A stretch of DNA of 64,000 nt from Streptomyces sp. NBRC 110035 (GCF_000829695.1 NZ_BBNN01000023.1:174194-238193); one strand, 5' to 3'. Positions 35,091-44,540 are shown, numbered from the stretch's first letter. The notes: generated by a model not told the origin, from the sequence alone. Translations and numbers: made by a program.

Positions 35091-36986
35091 TCAGCGCAGC
35101 TCCTCCGGGCACGGCGTGCCCCGCGGCACGCCGTACGGCGCCGCCAGCCGGTACGTGCCCGGCTCCGGCGCGAGCAGCACGGTCCACTTGTCGCCGTTCT
35201 CGTCCTCTTCGGTCTCCATCAGGCAGCCGTTGAGGTTGTCGTACGTCTTCGGCCGGCCGTCCCCGTCCCCGTCCCCGTCCGCGTCGCCGTCGACCTCGCC
35301 GTCGGAACGGTTCCTGGACTCCTCCGTCTCCTGCGGCCCCTCCAGTTTGTTGCCGTCCGCGTCGACGATGCTCAGCCACGGCGAGTACGGGATGCGCACG
35401 ACGACCCGGCCCGCCTTCTCGACCCGCATCGTCATCTCGCCCTGGCTGGCCCGCTCCACGACCGCGTTCGGCTCGGCCAGCGAGGAGGGATCCTGCACCG
35501 CGAACAACTGCCAGTTGGCGTCGCCCCAGATCTGCTGGAGATACGGCAGCCCCCGCTGCACCAGTTCCCGCTCCCGCTTGCTGCCGTCACCGTCCGGTTC
35601 GTCCTTCGGCAGCACCACGAAGTGCACCGCCCAGCGCTTCAGCCACTCGTGATAGTTCGCCGAGTTGAGGGTGTCGTCGTAGAAGAGCGGGTTGCGCTCC
35701 ATGTCGGCCTGCCGGTTCCAGCCCCGCGCCAGATTGACGTACGGGGCGAGCGCCGAGGCCTCGCGGTGCGAACGCGCCGGGACGACCTCCACCCGCCCCT
35801 TGTCGGCACCGACCTCCTGGAGCTCGTTCACCAGCGGCGCGAGCTCCCGAGCCCAGGACGCGGTCGGCGTCGTGTGCACCACGTCGTCGACCGACTTGAA
35901 GCCGATCCACCCGACGAACCCGACGAACGCCACGACGATCGCGTACCACGTGCGGCTCCGCGGCACGGCGAACGGCAACGCCGCCACCAGTGCCACCCCG
36001 GCGAACAGCATCGCCAGCCGCGTGATGTTGGAACCGATCTGCGAACTCACCAGCCAGACCAGCACCACACCCAGCCCGTACACCGCGGCCGTGATCCGGA
36101 CCGTGATCCACTCCCGGGGCACCAGGACGTACACCAGGACCGAGAACACCAGCGGCAGGAGCACCGAACCGAACCCCATCGGCTGCGTCCCCGAGAACGG
36201 GAACAGCCAGGCCGACACCGCCACCACCGCGGTCGGCCCCAGCCCCAGCGCCCACGCCCCCGGCCGCCGCTTCTGCAGGAACAGCGCCACCGCCACCAGC
36301 CCCACGAACAGGCCCGCGACCGGCGAGGACATCGTGGCCAGCGCCGCCAGCGGCGCCGCGCACAGGGCCTTCGCCCAGCGCTTGTAGCGCCAGCGGTACG
36401 GCCAGCAGAACACGACGGCGACCGCGGCCAGCCCGAACAGCACGCCCAGCCCGAACGTCACCCGCCCCGAAGCCGCGTTGCCCAGCAGCCCGAACACGCC
36501 CGCGAGCGCGGCCCACAGCGGATTGCGCACCACCCGGCTGCGGATCAGCAGCATCGTCAGCAGCCCGGCCGACAGCGTCCCCGCGAGCATCATCGTCGTC
36601 CGCACGCCGAGGACCGACATCAGATACGGCGACACCACGCTGTACGACACCGCGTGCATCCCGCCGTACCAGGCCATGTTGTACGCGGAGTCGGGGTGCC
36701 GGCCGACGAACTCGGCCCAGGCGTCCTGCGCCGCGAGGTCACCACCGCTGTTCGCGAACGTGAAGAACCAGACGACGTGCAGCGCACCGGCGAGCGCGGT
36801 GACGGACAGCACCGGATACCGCAGCATCCCGGCACGCACGGCCAGAACGGCGGCCCCGGGCCGGGAGGCGCGGGAGGGAGCGAGGGCGCCCGGCGGCCGG
36901 TCGTCGGCTTCCGGCAAGGGTATTCGCGGGCCGGACTCCGGGCCCGGATCGGCGTCGTCGGCGCGTGTCGGCTCCGCAGTGGCCAC
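35091..36986 (-). CDS. Large polytopic membrane protein with C-terminal soluble domain
   Basis: 631 residues from GTG 36986 (GGAG nine bases upstream). About ten to twelve membrane helices follow a short cytoplasmic head (for example GVFGLLGNAASGRVTFGLGV and VAGLFVGLVAVALFLQ). After about residue 365 comes a soluble, presumably external domain (VNLARGWNRQADMERNPLFY, HFVVLPKDEPDGDG) and an acidic Asp/Gly repeat (DGDADGDGDGDG). It resembles membrane proteins often labelled MFS transporter, or GT-C-like proteins, in Streptomyces; neither label can be proved here. Function unknown. It lies downstream of the D,D-carboxypeptidase gene in the same direction. Confidence 0.8.
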   Translation of the reverse strand: MATAEPTRADDADPGPESGPRIPLPEADDRPPGALAPSRASRPGAAVLAVRAGMLRYPVLSVTALAGALHVVWFFTFANSGGDLAAQDAWAEFVGRHPDSAYNMAWYGGMHAVSYSVVSPYLMSVLGVRTTMMLAGTLSAGLLTMLLIRSRVVRNPLWAALAGVFGLLGNAASGRVTFGLGVLFGLAAVAVVFCWPYRWRYKRWAKALCAAPLAALATMSSPVAGLFVGLVAVALFLQKRRPGAWALGLGPTAVVAVSAWLFPFSGTQPMGFGSVLLPLVFSVLVYVLVPREWITVRITAAVYGLGVVLVWLVSSQIGSNITRLAMLFAGVALVAALPFAVPRSRTWYAIVVAFVGFVGWIGFKSVDDVVHTTPTASWARELAPLVNELQEVGADKGRVEVVPARSHREASALAPYVNLARGWNRQADMERNPLFYDDTLNSANYHEWLKRWAVHFVVLPKDEPDGDGSKRERELVQRGLPYLQQIWGDANWQLFAVQDPSSLAEPNAVVERASQGEMTMRVEKAGRVVVRIPYSPWLSIVDADGNKLEGPQETEESRNRSDGEVDGDADGDGDGDGRPKTYDNLNGCLMETEEDENGDKWTVLLAPEPGTYRLAAPYGVPRGTPCPEELR

Positions 36987-37164
36987 CTGAAGGCACTCCC
37001 CGTATGGCGTCTTCGTCTCGCGTCTTCGTCTCGCGTCTTCGTGTGCGCGTCGTCGTAGCGCGTCGTCGTGGTGCGTGGTGCGTGGTCCGGGCACGGTGGC
37101 GGTGCGGTCACCGGCGACCCGCCCGTTTCGTGACGCTAGCACGCACCCCGCCGACCGTCGCCCA

Positions 37165-37200
37165 CGGTGGGCACCGGCCGGCGGGGTGCGGTGCCCACCG
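37165..37200 (-). terminator. Hairpin after the D,D-carboxypeptidase gene
   Basis: Arms CGGTGGGCACCG and CGGTGCCCACCG are perfectly complementary around a 12-base loop, 22 nt past the stop codon. A second nested pairing exists (GCACCCCGCCG at 37143 with CGGCGGGGTGC at 37179), so alternative structures compete. Confidence 0.6.
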
Positions 37201-37221
37201 TTCGTCGTCGAGCGTCGTCGG

Positions 37222-39885
37222 TCAGGCCACGCGGGTCAGCTTGTCCGTGAAGCCCGGTTCCACGAGGTCCTCCTGGAGAGCGACCGGGACCTCGACGGCG
37301 CCGCTGTCCGTGCCGTCGCCCACGGTGAGCGAGCCCACCTCCGTACCGGCCTTCGCCTGGTGCGGCACCTCTGCCCCGGCGAACGTCAGCTTCACCTTCA
37401 GCCCCGGCCAGCCGGCGGCCTTGAGGTCCTCGGTGAGGACGACGGGCGTCCGGCCGCCCAGTCCGTCGTCCACGTACCCGACGACGCTGTCCTTCTTCAG
37501 CACCGTCGTCGACTCCAGTACGTCCTGCGCCGCCCGGATCAACTGGTCGCCCGCGGAGAGCGCCCCGGCCAGGATCGTGTTGTCGGCGCCGCCCGCGGGC
37601 TGGCGCACCACGGCACCGACGATGGTCCGGATCTCGCCGTCGACGTCCTTCTTCGCGGCGAAGACGAGGTTGCCGAGCGCCGAGGTGGTGGTTCCGGTCT
37701 TGATGCCGACGACGCCGTTGGACCCCACCAGCTGGTTCCAGTTGGGGTGGTTGACACCCTTGTAGTCGTCGTACGACATCATCGCGGCGATCTCGCGGAA
37801 GGCGGGCTGCTTCATCGCGGCCCTGGCCAGCTTCACCTGGTCCACTGCCGTGCTCACCGTGGTGTTGTTCAGACCCGAGGGGTCCGTGTACGTCGTGTTG
37901 GTCATGCCGAGGTCCTCGGCGGTCTTGTTCATCTTCTCGACGAACGCCTCCTCGGACTCCGCGTCCCAGCGGGCGAGCAGCCGTGCCACGTTGTTCGCGG
38001 ACGCGATCAGCACCGCCTCCAGGGCCTCCCGCTGCGAGATCTCGTCACCGGCGGTCACGTTCACGGTCGACTCCTGCCCGGCGTCGGACTGCTCCTCCGC
38101 GAGGTCGTCGATCTCGATCGCCGGACCCTCGGCGCCGCTCTTGAGCGGGTGCTCGCGCAGGATCAGATACGTGGTCATCACCTTGGCGACACTGGCGATC
38201 GGCACGGGCTTCTGCTCACCGGAGGAGCCGAAGGTACCGATGCCCTGCACGTCCAGAGCGGCCTGCCCGTCGGCCGGCCACGGGATGTCGGCCTTGCCGC
38301 CGTCGAAGGTGTAGCTGTCCTCGGCGGTCAGTTCGAGTGTGGGGGTGGGGAGCGCCCGCATGTTCTGTACGACCGCGAAGACGATCACCAGAAGCGCGAC
38401 CAGCGGCGTCCAGATCTTGACCCGCCGCACGGTCGTGCGCAGCGGCGTGTCCGGCGGCGGCGGGGTGTTGGTCAGCTCGGCCAGCAGATCCAGCGGCGGC
38501 TTGGGCGGCAGCGGCTGCTGCCGCGTCAGCTCCGGCCCGACCTGCGGGACGGAACGGGTGCCCTCGGCCGGGGGCGCGGACGGTGCGGAGGACCGTGCCT
38601 GGGCCGAAGGCGGCAACCGCAGCGCGGTGGTGGCGGAGTCCCCGTCCTTCGGACGCTTCGAGGGCTTACGGGTCTCGGGATCGTCCAGGTCCTTGAGCGG
38701 CACGAACGTGCCGGTCCGCCGGGGGTCGGACGTGGGGTCCGACCCGGGTTCGGCCTTGCCCTCGGCCGCGGCCCCGTCGGCTGTGCCGGTGTCCTTGGCC
38801 GCGTCGCCCAGCTTGAGCATGGTGGTGGGCTGGTCGACGGCGGACGCGGAGGGGCGCGGGGCCTTGAAGACGGCAGTGGGCTGATCGGTGGGGTGCTCGG
38901 CGTCGCCGTCGCGGTCGTCGTCGTCCGTGCCGGTGCCGTCGGCCTGGTCCGTGCCCGGCTCGGGGGTGGCCTCGGACTTGGCGTCGGCCCTGGGCCCGGA
39001 CTTCGGCTCGGAGGCCGCGTCCGTGTTGCTGCCGCTGCCGCTGCCGTCCGCGGCCGTGGGGGTGGGGGTGGGGGTGGCGTCGTCCTCGGGAGAGGCGTCG
39101 GCGGTGGCCCGGGGGGCGTCCTCGGTGGCGTCCGGGGCGGTGTCGGCGACGGGGCCTGTGCCGGCGTCAGCCTCCGGCTCCGCCTCGGCCCCGGCCCCGG
39201 CGGCGGGCTCCGGCTCGTCCTCCGCGCCGGAACCGCCGGGCTCGTCGGACCTCTCGGGCACGTCGGACCTCTCGGGCACGTCGGCCGCGCCGGCATCGTC
39301 GGCAGAACCGCCCCGGGAAGCCCCGCTGGAGCCCTCGTCCCGGCTCGCGCTGCCGTCCCTGCCGTCCTTCGGGCCGCTCTTGGCGCCCGTGTCGCCGTCG
39401 TCGGCGTCCTCGGTCTCCTGGACGCCCGTGGTGTCCTCGCGGCTCTCCTCCCGCTCCACCTCGTCCGCCGACCGTACCCACGCCGCGACGACGGCATCCA
39501 GCGGATCCCCCTCGCCGTCCGCAGCGGAATCGGCACGTCGGCCGGACGTCCCGTCCCCGGCCTCGACGGAGTCAGCGGCCCCGGTGGAGTCCCCGGCCTC
39601 GACGGAGTCAGCGGCCCCGGTGGAGTCCCCGGCCTCCTCGTCGTCGGTCTGCGCGTCACGCACCGAAAGCACCCGGGTGGCCGTGTCCACGCCCCCGCGC
39701 TCCCCCGCGGACTCCGACGACGTGGATGAATCCGGCGAAGCGTCCCGGGGCACCCCCAGCCGGGGGTCCCGCTTCCCGGCGGAGCCCCCCTCGTTCCTGG
39801 CTTCGGGAACCGGACCCGTGCTCCCCGGCGTCGCTCCTTCCGACGACTCGCGCTGCTTCGACCTGTCGGGGGACTCGCCCGCCAC
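37222..39885 (-). CDS. D-alanyl-D-alanine carboxypeptidase (PBP5/S11 type) with a long acidic cytoplasmic N-terminus
   Basis: 887 residues from GTG 39885, preceded by GGAGGAGG; upstream frame is not conserved. Residues 1 to about 485 are acidic and low-complexity, with internal repeats (GDSTGAADSVEA twice, VPERSD twice, TPTPTPTA). Thr motifs DQPTAVFKAP, DQPTTMLKLG and RRTGTFVPLK are regularly placed. One TM helix (about 490-508; WTPLVALLVIVFAVVQ) precedes the extracellular S11 domain with SVAK (Ser565, Lys568), SAN (629-631) and KTG (729-731), so the enzyme should be active. It trims D-Ala from peptidoglycan stem peptides. PBP5 relatives are usually secreted without such a head. Confidence 0.92.
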   Translation of the reverse strand: MAGESPDRSKQRESSEGATPGSTGPVPEARNEGGSAGKRDPRLGVPRDASPDSSTSSESAGERGGVDTATRVLSVRDAQTDDEEAGDSTGAADSVEAGDSTGAADSVEAGDGTSGRRADSAADGEGDPLDAVVAAWVRSADEVEREESREDTTGVQETEDADDGDTGAKSGPKDGRDGSASRDEGSSGASRGGSADDAGAADVPERSDVPERSDEPGGSGAEDEPEPAAGAGAEAEPEADAGTGPVADTAPDATEDAPRATADASPEDDATPTPTPTAADGSGSGSNTDAASEPKSGPRADAKSEATPEPGTDQADGTGTDDDDRDGDAEHPTDQPTAVFKAPRPSASAVDQPTTMLKLGDAAKDTGTADGAAAEGKAEPGSDPTSDPRRTGTFVPLKDLDDPETRKPSKRPKDGDSATTALRLPPSAQARSSAPSAPPAEGTRSVPQVGPELTRQQPLPPKPPLDLLAELTNTPPPPDTPLRTTVRRVKIWTPLVALLVIVFAVVQNMRALPTPTLELTAEDSYTFDGGKADIPWPADGQAALDVQGIGTFGSSGEQKPVPIASVAKVMTTYLILREHPLKSGAEGPAIEIDDLAEEQSDAGQESTVNVTAGDEISQREALEAVLIASANNVARLLARWDAESEEAFVEKMNKTAEDLGMTNTTYTDPSGLNNTTVSTAVDQVKLARAAMKQPAFREIAAMMSYDDYKGVNHPNWNQLVGSNGVVGIKTGTTTSALGNLVFAAKKDVDGEIRTIVGAVVRQPAGGADNTILAGALSAGDQLIRAAQDVLESTTVLKKDSVVGYVDDGLGGRTPVVLTEDLKAAGWPGLKVKLTFAGAEVPHQAKAGTEVGSLTVGDGTDSGAVEVPVALQEDLVEPGFTDKLTRVA

Positions 39886-40129
39886 CGATGCCTCCTCCGT
39901 GCGCCGCGCGTCGCGCGTACGCCAACCGAACCGTGAACCCGTTCCGCCCGCCCGTGACAGCGCTCCGCAGCCCTGTCCGAACCCTCTACCAGTGTCCTGT
40001 GTGCGGACTTCCCCCACGTGGTAGACGAGAACGACATACCTATCGGTTCCCTTACAAACCAGTCACGTGCTCTCGACAGACCAATGTGAGAGGGGTCACC
40101 CTGTCATTCATCCACGCGGGGAGGCATGG

Positions 40130-40891
40130 ATGGGCAGGAGCCGCAGAACACTTCCGGAAGAGCTTCTGCTGCTGGCGCTGGACCCGACCACGGGTACCAC
40201 TGCACAGCCGCAGTCGCTCGACCTCGGTCTGGCCGGAGCACAGCTAGTGGAGCTGGCGCTGGCCGGACGGATAGCCCCAGACGGGGATCGTATCGCCGTG
40301 GTGGTACCACGGCCGACTGGAGATCCGACATTGGACTGCGCGTTGGAGTTGCTGCGAAGGCGCGGCGCTCCGGTCCGGGCGGTCAACTGGATTGGCGGGC
40401 CGCGACTGGGGCTCCGCCAGACCTACCTCTCGTATCTGGAGCGGTGCGGCATGGTGCATGCCGTGGCCGGTCAGATGTGCGGGGTGTTGCCGACGACTCG
40501 CTACCAGGCGACGGACAACGAGATCAGCCGGGAGATCAAGGTCCGGCTGGACTCCGCGATCCGCACCGGAGTGCCACCGGACCCACGGACCGCGGCGCTC
40601 GCCGCACTGGCGCACGCCGTGGGCCTCGGCAAGCACCTGTACCCGGGGAACGAGGGTCGCTCCTCACGTTCCCGGTTGCGGGACCTGATCCGGCACGACC
40701 CGATGGGCGGCCTGGTGGCGCACGCCGTGATGGACGTGCAGAACGGCGTGGCGGTCCAGCCGCGCCGCAACCCGGCCCCGGCAGGAGGCCGTCAGGCCGC
40801 CACCGCCGGCGGCAGGGGCGGACCGGAACCCGCCCGTGGCGTTCCGGCCCAGCCGCGCCACGGATCCATGGCGCGCGCCGTGGCCCATTAG
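40130..40891 (+). CDS. GPP34 (GOLPH3-like) family protein
   Basis: 253 residues from ATG 40130; GGGGAGG six bases upstream decides it over the overlapping ATG 40126. The family pattern is clear: RTLPEELLLLALDPTTGTTA at the start, AGAQLVELALAGRIAPDGDR, and the helical C-terminal half (AALAALAHAVGLGKHLYPGN). GOLPH3 relatives bind phosphoinositides in eukaryotes. Bacterial members are small soluble proteins of unknown function, numerous in Streptomyces. The tail (about 225-253) is Ala/Gly/Arg-rich. It is divergent from the carboxypeptidase gene and followed by a 46-base palindrome. Confidence 0.9.
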   Translation: MGRSRRTLPEELLLLALDPTTGTTAQPQSLDLGLAGAQLVELALAGRIAPDGDRIAVVVPRPTGDPTLDCALELLRRRGAPVRAVNWIGGPRLGLRQTYLSYLERCGMVHAVAGQMCGVLPTTRYQATDNEISREIKVRLDSAIRTGVPPDPRTAALAALAHAVGLGKHLYPGNEGRSSRSRLRDLIRHDPMGGLVAHAVMDVQNGVAVQPRRNPAPAGGRQAATAGGRGGPEPARGVPAQPRHGSMARAVAH

Positions 40892-40940
40892 GACCACTGA
40901 CCGGCCACGGCACCACAGACCCGGTCACGGGAGCCGCTGT

Positions 40941-40986
40941 CCGAGCGGGGCGGAGAGAGTGCGCGCACTCTCTCCGCCCCGCTCGG
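40941..40986. terminator. 46-base perfect palindrome between the GPP34 and xre genes
   Basis: The left arm is CCGAGCGGGGCGGAGAGAGT plus GCG, and the right arm is its exact complement (CGCACTCTC onward to CGCTCGG). There is no loop base between the arms and no T-run. It starts 50 nt after the GPP34 stop. The simplest reading is a strong terminator; being fully symmetric it can extrude as a cruciform. Confidence 0.65.
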
Positions 40987-41180
40987 CGTGCGGGAAACCC
41001 GCCACCGTACCGACTTCGCACCGTTCCGTGCCGTCGGCACCCCCGAACCGGGGTGTACCCGCTGGATATCCGCTGTTCTCCAGCGGCAGGAAGCACCTTG
41101 GTGGCAGTCTGCTCAACACCAGATACGCAAAGTGGCAAGTACGAGTAAGTACGAGGCACGCAGCCGGAGGTGCACGTCCC

Positions 41181-42038
41181 GTGGCGTCCAATGTCAATCC
41201 CACCGTCAGGCGACGCCGGCTGGGCCAGGAGCTGCGGAGGCTCCGTGAGCTCAAGGGCATGACGGCGGAGGAGGTGGCGGAGCGACTGCTGGTCTCACAG
41301 TCGAAGATCAGCCGGCTGGAGAACGGCCGGCGCAGCATCAGCCAGCGGGACGTCCGCGACCTCTGCGGCGTCTACGAGGTCGAGGACCAGCGGATCGTCG
41401 AGTCGCTGATGCAGATGGCCAAGGACTCGCGCCAGCAGGGCTGGTGGCACGCCTTCGGCGACATCCCGTACAGCGTCTACATCGGGCTGGAGACGGACGC
41501 GGAGTCGCTCCGGGTCTACGAACCGCAGATCATCACCGGCCTGTTGCAGACCCGCGCGTACGCCGAGGCGATCGTCCAGGGCGGTTCGCCGGAGTCGTCC
41601 GAGCAGGACAACGACAAGCGGGTCGAGGTCCGCCTGCGCCGGCAGAACCGCGTCACCGCAGAGACGGACCCGCTGCGACTGTGGGTGGTGCTGGACGAGG
41701 CGTCGTTGCACCGGGTCGTCGGAAGCCGGCAGGTCATGCGTGAACAGCTGGAGCACGTCATGGAGCTGTCGCAGCAGCCGCACATCACCGTGCAGGTCCT
41801 TCCGTTCGAGGTCGGTGCGCACTCCGGCATCAACGGCCAGTACTCCATCCTGGAGTTCGCGGACGCGGCCGATTCGAGCGTCGTCTACATCGAGGGCGTG
41901 ACCAGCGACCTGTACCTGGAGAAGCCGCAGGACGTGCAGAAGTACACCGTGATGTACGAGCACCTGCGGGCCCAGTCCCTGAACGTGGAGCAGTCCCGTC
42001 AACTGGTCGAGCGGGTCGCGAAGGAGTACGCGCGCTGA
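41181..42038 (+). CDS. Xre-family regulator of the Xre/DUF397 pair
   Basis: 285 residues from GTG 41181 (GGAGG ten bases upstream). An N-terminal HTH_31/Xre domain (RLGQELRRLRELKGMTAEEV, LLVSQSKISRLENGRRSISQ, about 12-60) is followed by the DUF5753 ligand-type domain (YEPQIITGLLQTRAYAEAIV, HITVQVLPFEVGAHSGINGQ). This is the standard partner of a DUF397 protein; the S. coelicolor pair SCO4441/SCO4442, which I believe is the orthologue, influences antibiotic production. The DUF397 gene follows 228 bases later on the same strand. Confidence 0.92.
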   Translation: MASNVNPTVRRRRLGQELRRLRELKGMTAEEVAERLLVSQSKISRLENGRRSISQRDVRDLCGVYEVEDQRIVESLMQMAKDSRQQGWWHAFGDIPYSVYIGLETDAESLRVYEPQIITGLLQTRAYAEAIVQGGSPESSEQDNDKRVEVRLRRQNRVTAETDPLRLWVVLDEASLHRVVGSRQVMREQLEHVMELSQQPHITVQVLPFEVGAHSGINGQYSILEFADAADSSVVYIEGVTSDLYLEKPQDVQKYTVMYEHLRAQSLNVEQSRQLVERVAKEYAR

Positions 42039-42266
42039 CGTTCCGTTAGGCAAAGAGGCGGGACTGTACACCGCTGACATGCCCGGTTGGAAGGCCCTCC
42101 TGGAATATGCCACCCGGTCGAGTGAATGGCTCCTCCGGAAGAGGAGGGTGGCGAGTAGCGTCGATCACGCCAGCCGTCAGTGAAGGTTGGCGCAATCCGT
42201 TCTGCGGGTCCCTGCCGGAATGCGCAGCCCGGTGACAGCAACTCAGCAACTGGCTACGGAGCGAAC

Positions 42267-42458
42267 ATGGCAATTCGTCTGGGCACCACGGAAACGTGGA
42301 CGACGTCCTCCTACACCAACAACAACGGTGCGTGCGTGATGGTCAGGTCGACCACCGAGGAAGCACTCGAGCTCGGGGACACCAAGATCCCCGAGGGCCC
42401 GAAGCTGGCCTTCCCCACGGACGCGTGGAGCGCTTTCGTGGCCTCGGTGAAGGCCTGA
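42267..42458 (+). CDS. DUF397 small protein
   Basis: 63 residues from ATG 42267 (CGGAG at proper distance). The sequence WTTSSYTNNNGACVMVRSTT, then LELGDTKIPEGPKLAFPTDA and WSAFVASVKA is the complete DUF397 fold. DUF397 proteins act with the neighbouring Xre/DUF5753 protein, probably as its modulator in a toxin-antitoxin-like pair; the mechanism is unresolved. The 228-base gap upstream contains a small CTCCTC/GAGGAG hairpin (42130-42146) and probably its own promoter. Confidence 0.9.
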   Translation: MAIRLGTTETWTTSSYTNNNGACVMVRSTTEEALELGDTKIPEGPKLAFPTDAWSAFVASVKA

Positions 42459-42615
42459 GAGGACCGCACGGGGACGGACAGCGGGCCGCCAGCAGCCCCG
42501 CCCCTACGACGGGACACCTGCCGGCGGCACCACCACAAGCCCGTCCCAGGGTCCCGTCACAAGCCTGAAGCATGATCCCGGCACGACGGCACGACGGCAC
42601 GACTGCACGACTGAA

Positions 42616-42656
42616 GAGCCCTCTCGACGAGATCGCCGTCCTTGCCGAGAGGGCTC
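42616..42656. terminator. Terminator between the convergent DUF397 and MerR genes
   Basis: Arms GAGCCCTCTCG and CGAGAGGGCTC pair perfectly across a 19-base loop, about 160 nt after the DUF397 stop and 51 nt past the MerR stop. Usable from both sides. Immediately upstream (42580-42612) the 8-mer GGCACGAC is repeated about four times. Confidence 0.6.
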
Positions 42657-42706
42657 GGCCTGTGCCCACGTCCCGCCTCCTGCCTCCCGAAGCCGCGACT
42701 ACGCCG

Positions 42707-43558
42707 TCACCGCACCGGGAACGCCACGTCGCACACCGGGTCCTCGGCCCCCGCAGCGCCCCAGTCCGCGAAGTACACCTCCCGGCAGGGCCCCGCGGCC
42801 GTCAGCCCCTCGGCCGCCATCCACTGCTCCACGGCCTCGAACGCGGCCAGAATCTGAGGATGGGCCACCTGCGCCTTGGTGATCCGGGTGCGGGCCAGCA
42901 GCTGGGCCGGCTCCACCCGCACCGCCGTCTCCCGGGCCCGCCCCCGAGCCTCGGCCCAGGCCCGCGCCGCCGCCTCGTCGGCGACCGGCACGCACGCCTC
43001 GGCGGGACCGTCGCTCTCCATCGACACCTCGGAGTGGTAGGCGACGAACGGCACCCCGGCCACACCCCCGCACGCCGACGCGGCCTCCTCCAGCCGCCCC
43101 AGCGCCGACCCGATCCACGCCGGCAACTCGTCCGCCAGCGTGTGCCGCGTCTCGGTGATCAGCACCTGCCGCGGCACGTCCACCGCCTCGACCACGAACT
43201 TCCCGTACATCTCGCAGCTCCTCCCGGAGAGTCGTCCACGGAGGTACTCGGCGAGTGTCCGCTGCCCGGCGATCCGCGCCTCGACGTCCGCCCAGTAGGC
43301 GGCGAGCCGGTCGGCCGCCACGGCACCGTCGTCCGCGTCGACGACCTCGGCGATCCGGGCGAGCGGCATGTCCAACTGCCGCAACAGCGCCACCGTCCGG
43401 GCCCGCTCGACCTGGCCCGCCCGGTAGAACCGGTACCCGGTCACCTCGTCGACCCGCGCCGGAACCAGCAGCCCCAGCCGGTCGTACAACCGCAACGCCT
43501 TGGCCGACAACCGCGCCCGCGCCGCGAACGCGCCGATCCCTAGCAGTTCCTCGTCCAC
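42707..43558 (-). CDS. MerR-family regulator with GyrI-like effector domain
   Basis: 283 residues from GTG 43558, with GGGGGA about eight bases upstream. The winged HTH (LLGIGAFAARARLSAKALRL YDRLGLLVP split over about 3-32) and the following dimerisation helix (ARTVALLRQLDMPLARIAEV) are MerR-like. The C-terminal half resembles AraC effector / GyrI-like small-molecule domains (PFVAYHSEVSMESDGPAEAC, VYFADWGAAG), as in BmrR-type multidrug regulators. Ligand unknown. It is 138 bases upstream-oriented relative to the glutathione peroxidase gene; both are on the minus strand. Confidence 0.88.
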   Translation of the reverse strand: MDEELLGIGAFAARARLSAKALRLYDRLGLLVPARVDEVTGYRFYRAGQVERARTVALLRQLDMPLARIAEVVDADDGAVAADRLAAYWADVEARIAGQRTLAEYLRGRLSGRSCEMYGKFVVEAVDVPRQVLITETRHTLADELPAWIGSALGRLEEAASACGGVAGVPFVAYHSEVSMESDGPAEACVPVADEAAARAWAEARGRARETAVRVEPAQLLARTRITKAQVAHPQILAAFEAVEQWMAAEGLTAAGPCREVYFADWGAAGAEDPVCDVAFPVR

Positions 43559-43696
43559 CGCGCCGTCCCCCGTCGCCGGGCAGCCCTCCCGCCCGGCGAC
43601 ACGAATGCTCACCCCTTCCCCAGGGGAAAGGTCAACACCCCGGTGCACCCGAGGCGCCGTACGGGGGGCCGCTCTCCTCGAGGAAGCTCCGCCCGG

Positions 43697-44206
43697 CTAT
43701 CCGAGCGCGCCCTCGACCGCCGCCACGATCTCCGCCGACTCCGGCTCGGTCTGCGGCGAGAAACGGGCGACGACCTTGCCGTCCCGCCCGATCAGGAACT
43801 TCTCGAAGTTCCAGCGGATGTCCCCGCTGTGCCCCTCGGAGTCGGCGAAGCCGACCAGCCGCTCGTACAGCGCGTGCCGTCCCTCCCCGTTGACCTCGAC
43901 CTTCTCGGTCATGGGGAAGGTCACGCCGTACGTGGCGGAGCAGAACTCGGCGATCTCCTCCGAGGTACCGGGCTCCTGCCCCATGAACTGGTTGCAGGGC
44001 ACGCCGAGCAGCGTGAAGCCCTTCGCCGCGTACTGCTCGTGCAGGCGCTCCAGCCCGGCGTACTGCGGGGTCAGTCCACACTTGGAGGCCACGTTCACGA
44101 CGAGCACGACCTGGCCCGCATACTGCGCCAGCCCGGCGGAACCGCCGTTCAGAGAACCGATCTCGACATCGAGGGGAGAAGAACCGTTGGTCTCTACAGT
44201 CGTCAT
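43697..44206 (-). CDS. Glutathione-peroxidase-family (thiol) peroxidase
   Basis: 169 residues from ATG 44206, a normal length. Catalytic tetrad elements are present: Cys in NVASKCGLTPQY (about residue 43), Gln in GVPCNQFMGQEPG, Trp and Asn in IRWNFEKFLIGRDG. The second conserved Cys (PCNQF) suggests thioredoxin-linked reduction, since actinobacteria use mycothiol and thioredoxin rather than glutathione. It reduces peroxides in the cytoplasm. Neighbours: MerR regulator downstream, possible small membrane ORF upstream. Confidence 0.93.
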   Translation of the reverse strand: MTTVETNGSSPLDVEIGSLNGGSAGLAQYAGQVVLVVNVASKCGLTPQYAGLERLHEQYAAKGFTLLGVPCNQFMGQEPGTSEEIAEFCSATYGVTFPMTEKVEVNGEGRHALYERLVGFADSEGHSGDIRWNFEKFLIGRDGKVVARFSPQTEPESAEIVAAVEGALG

Positions 44207-44540
44207 GACCGGATGCTAACTCCGAAACAGAACATGTCGCTCCCGACCCCACCACGACGGGCCACCGATCCCGCACACCACCGACCCGCCTCTGCTTCCT
44301 CCTCGCGTCCCCGGCCATCCACGCACGAGGGCCCGCCCGGGCCAGGGCTTCCACGGCCGGGGAGCCGAGGACGGCGCCCCGGCCGATGACATGCGGCATC
44401 CCGGGAAAGAACGCGACGAACGCCAACGCGAAGAGCGCCAACGCGACGACAACCCCCGAGACGAACGACGCGACCCCGTCCCGCCGCCGACGCGCTTCGT
44501 ACCCCAGCCCCCCCACGTCCGGGCCATGCTGCTCGGTCAT
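44207..44540 (-). pseudogene. Possible small one-TM protein ORF running into the peroxidase gene
   Basis: From ATG 44540 the frame gives MTEQHGPDVGGLGYEARRRR and a clear membrane helix (VASFVSGVVVALALFALAFV), then continues without a stop past 44206 into another frame of the peroxidase gene. A real gene would be expected to stop before 44206, so it is either a frameshifted small membrane protein or a chance ORF. The hydrophobic segment is the only positive evidence. Confidence 0.3.

Noticed and set aside
35037..37058. 673-codon plus-strand frame rich in His/Arg/Gln
   Set aside because: Antisense to the polytopic membrane protein; composition is that of complemented hydrophobic codons.
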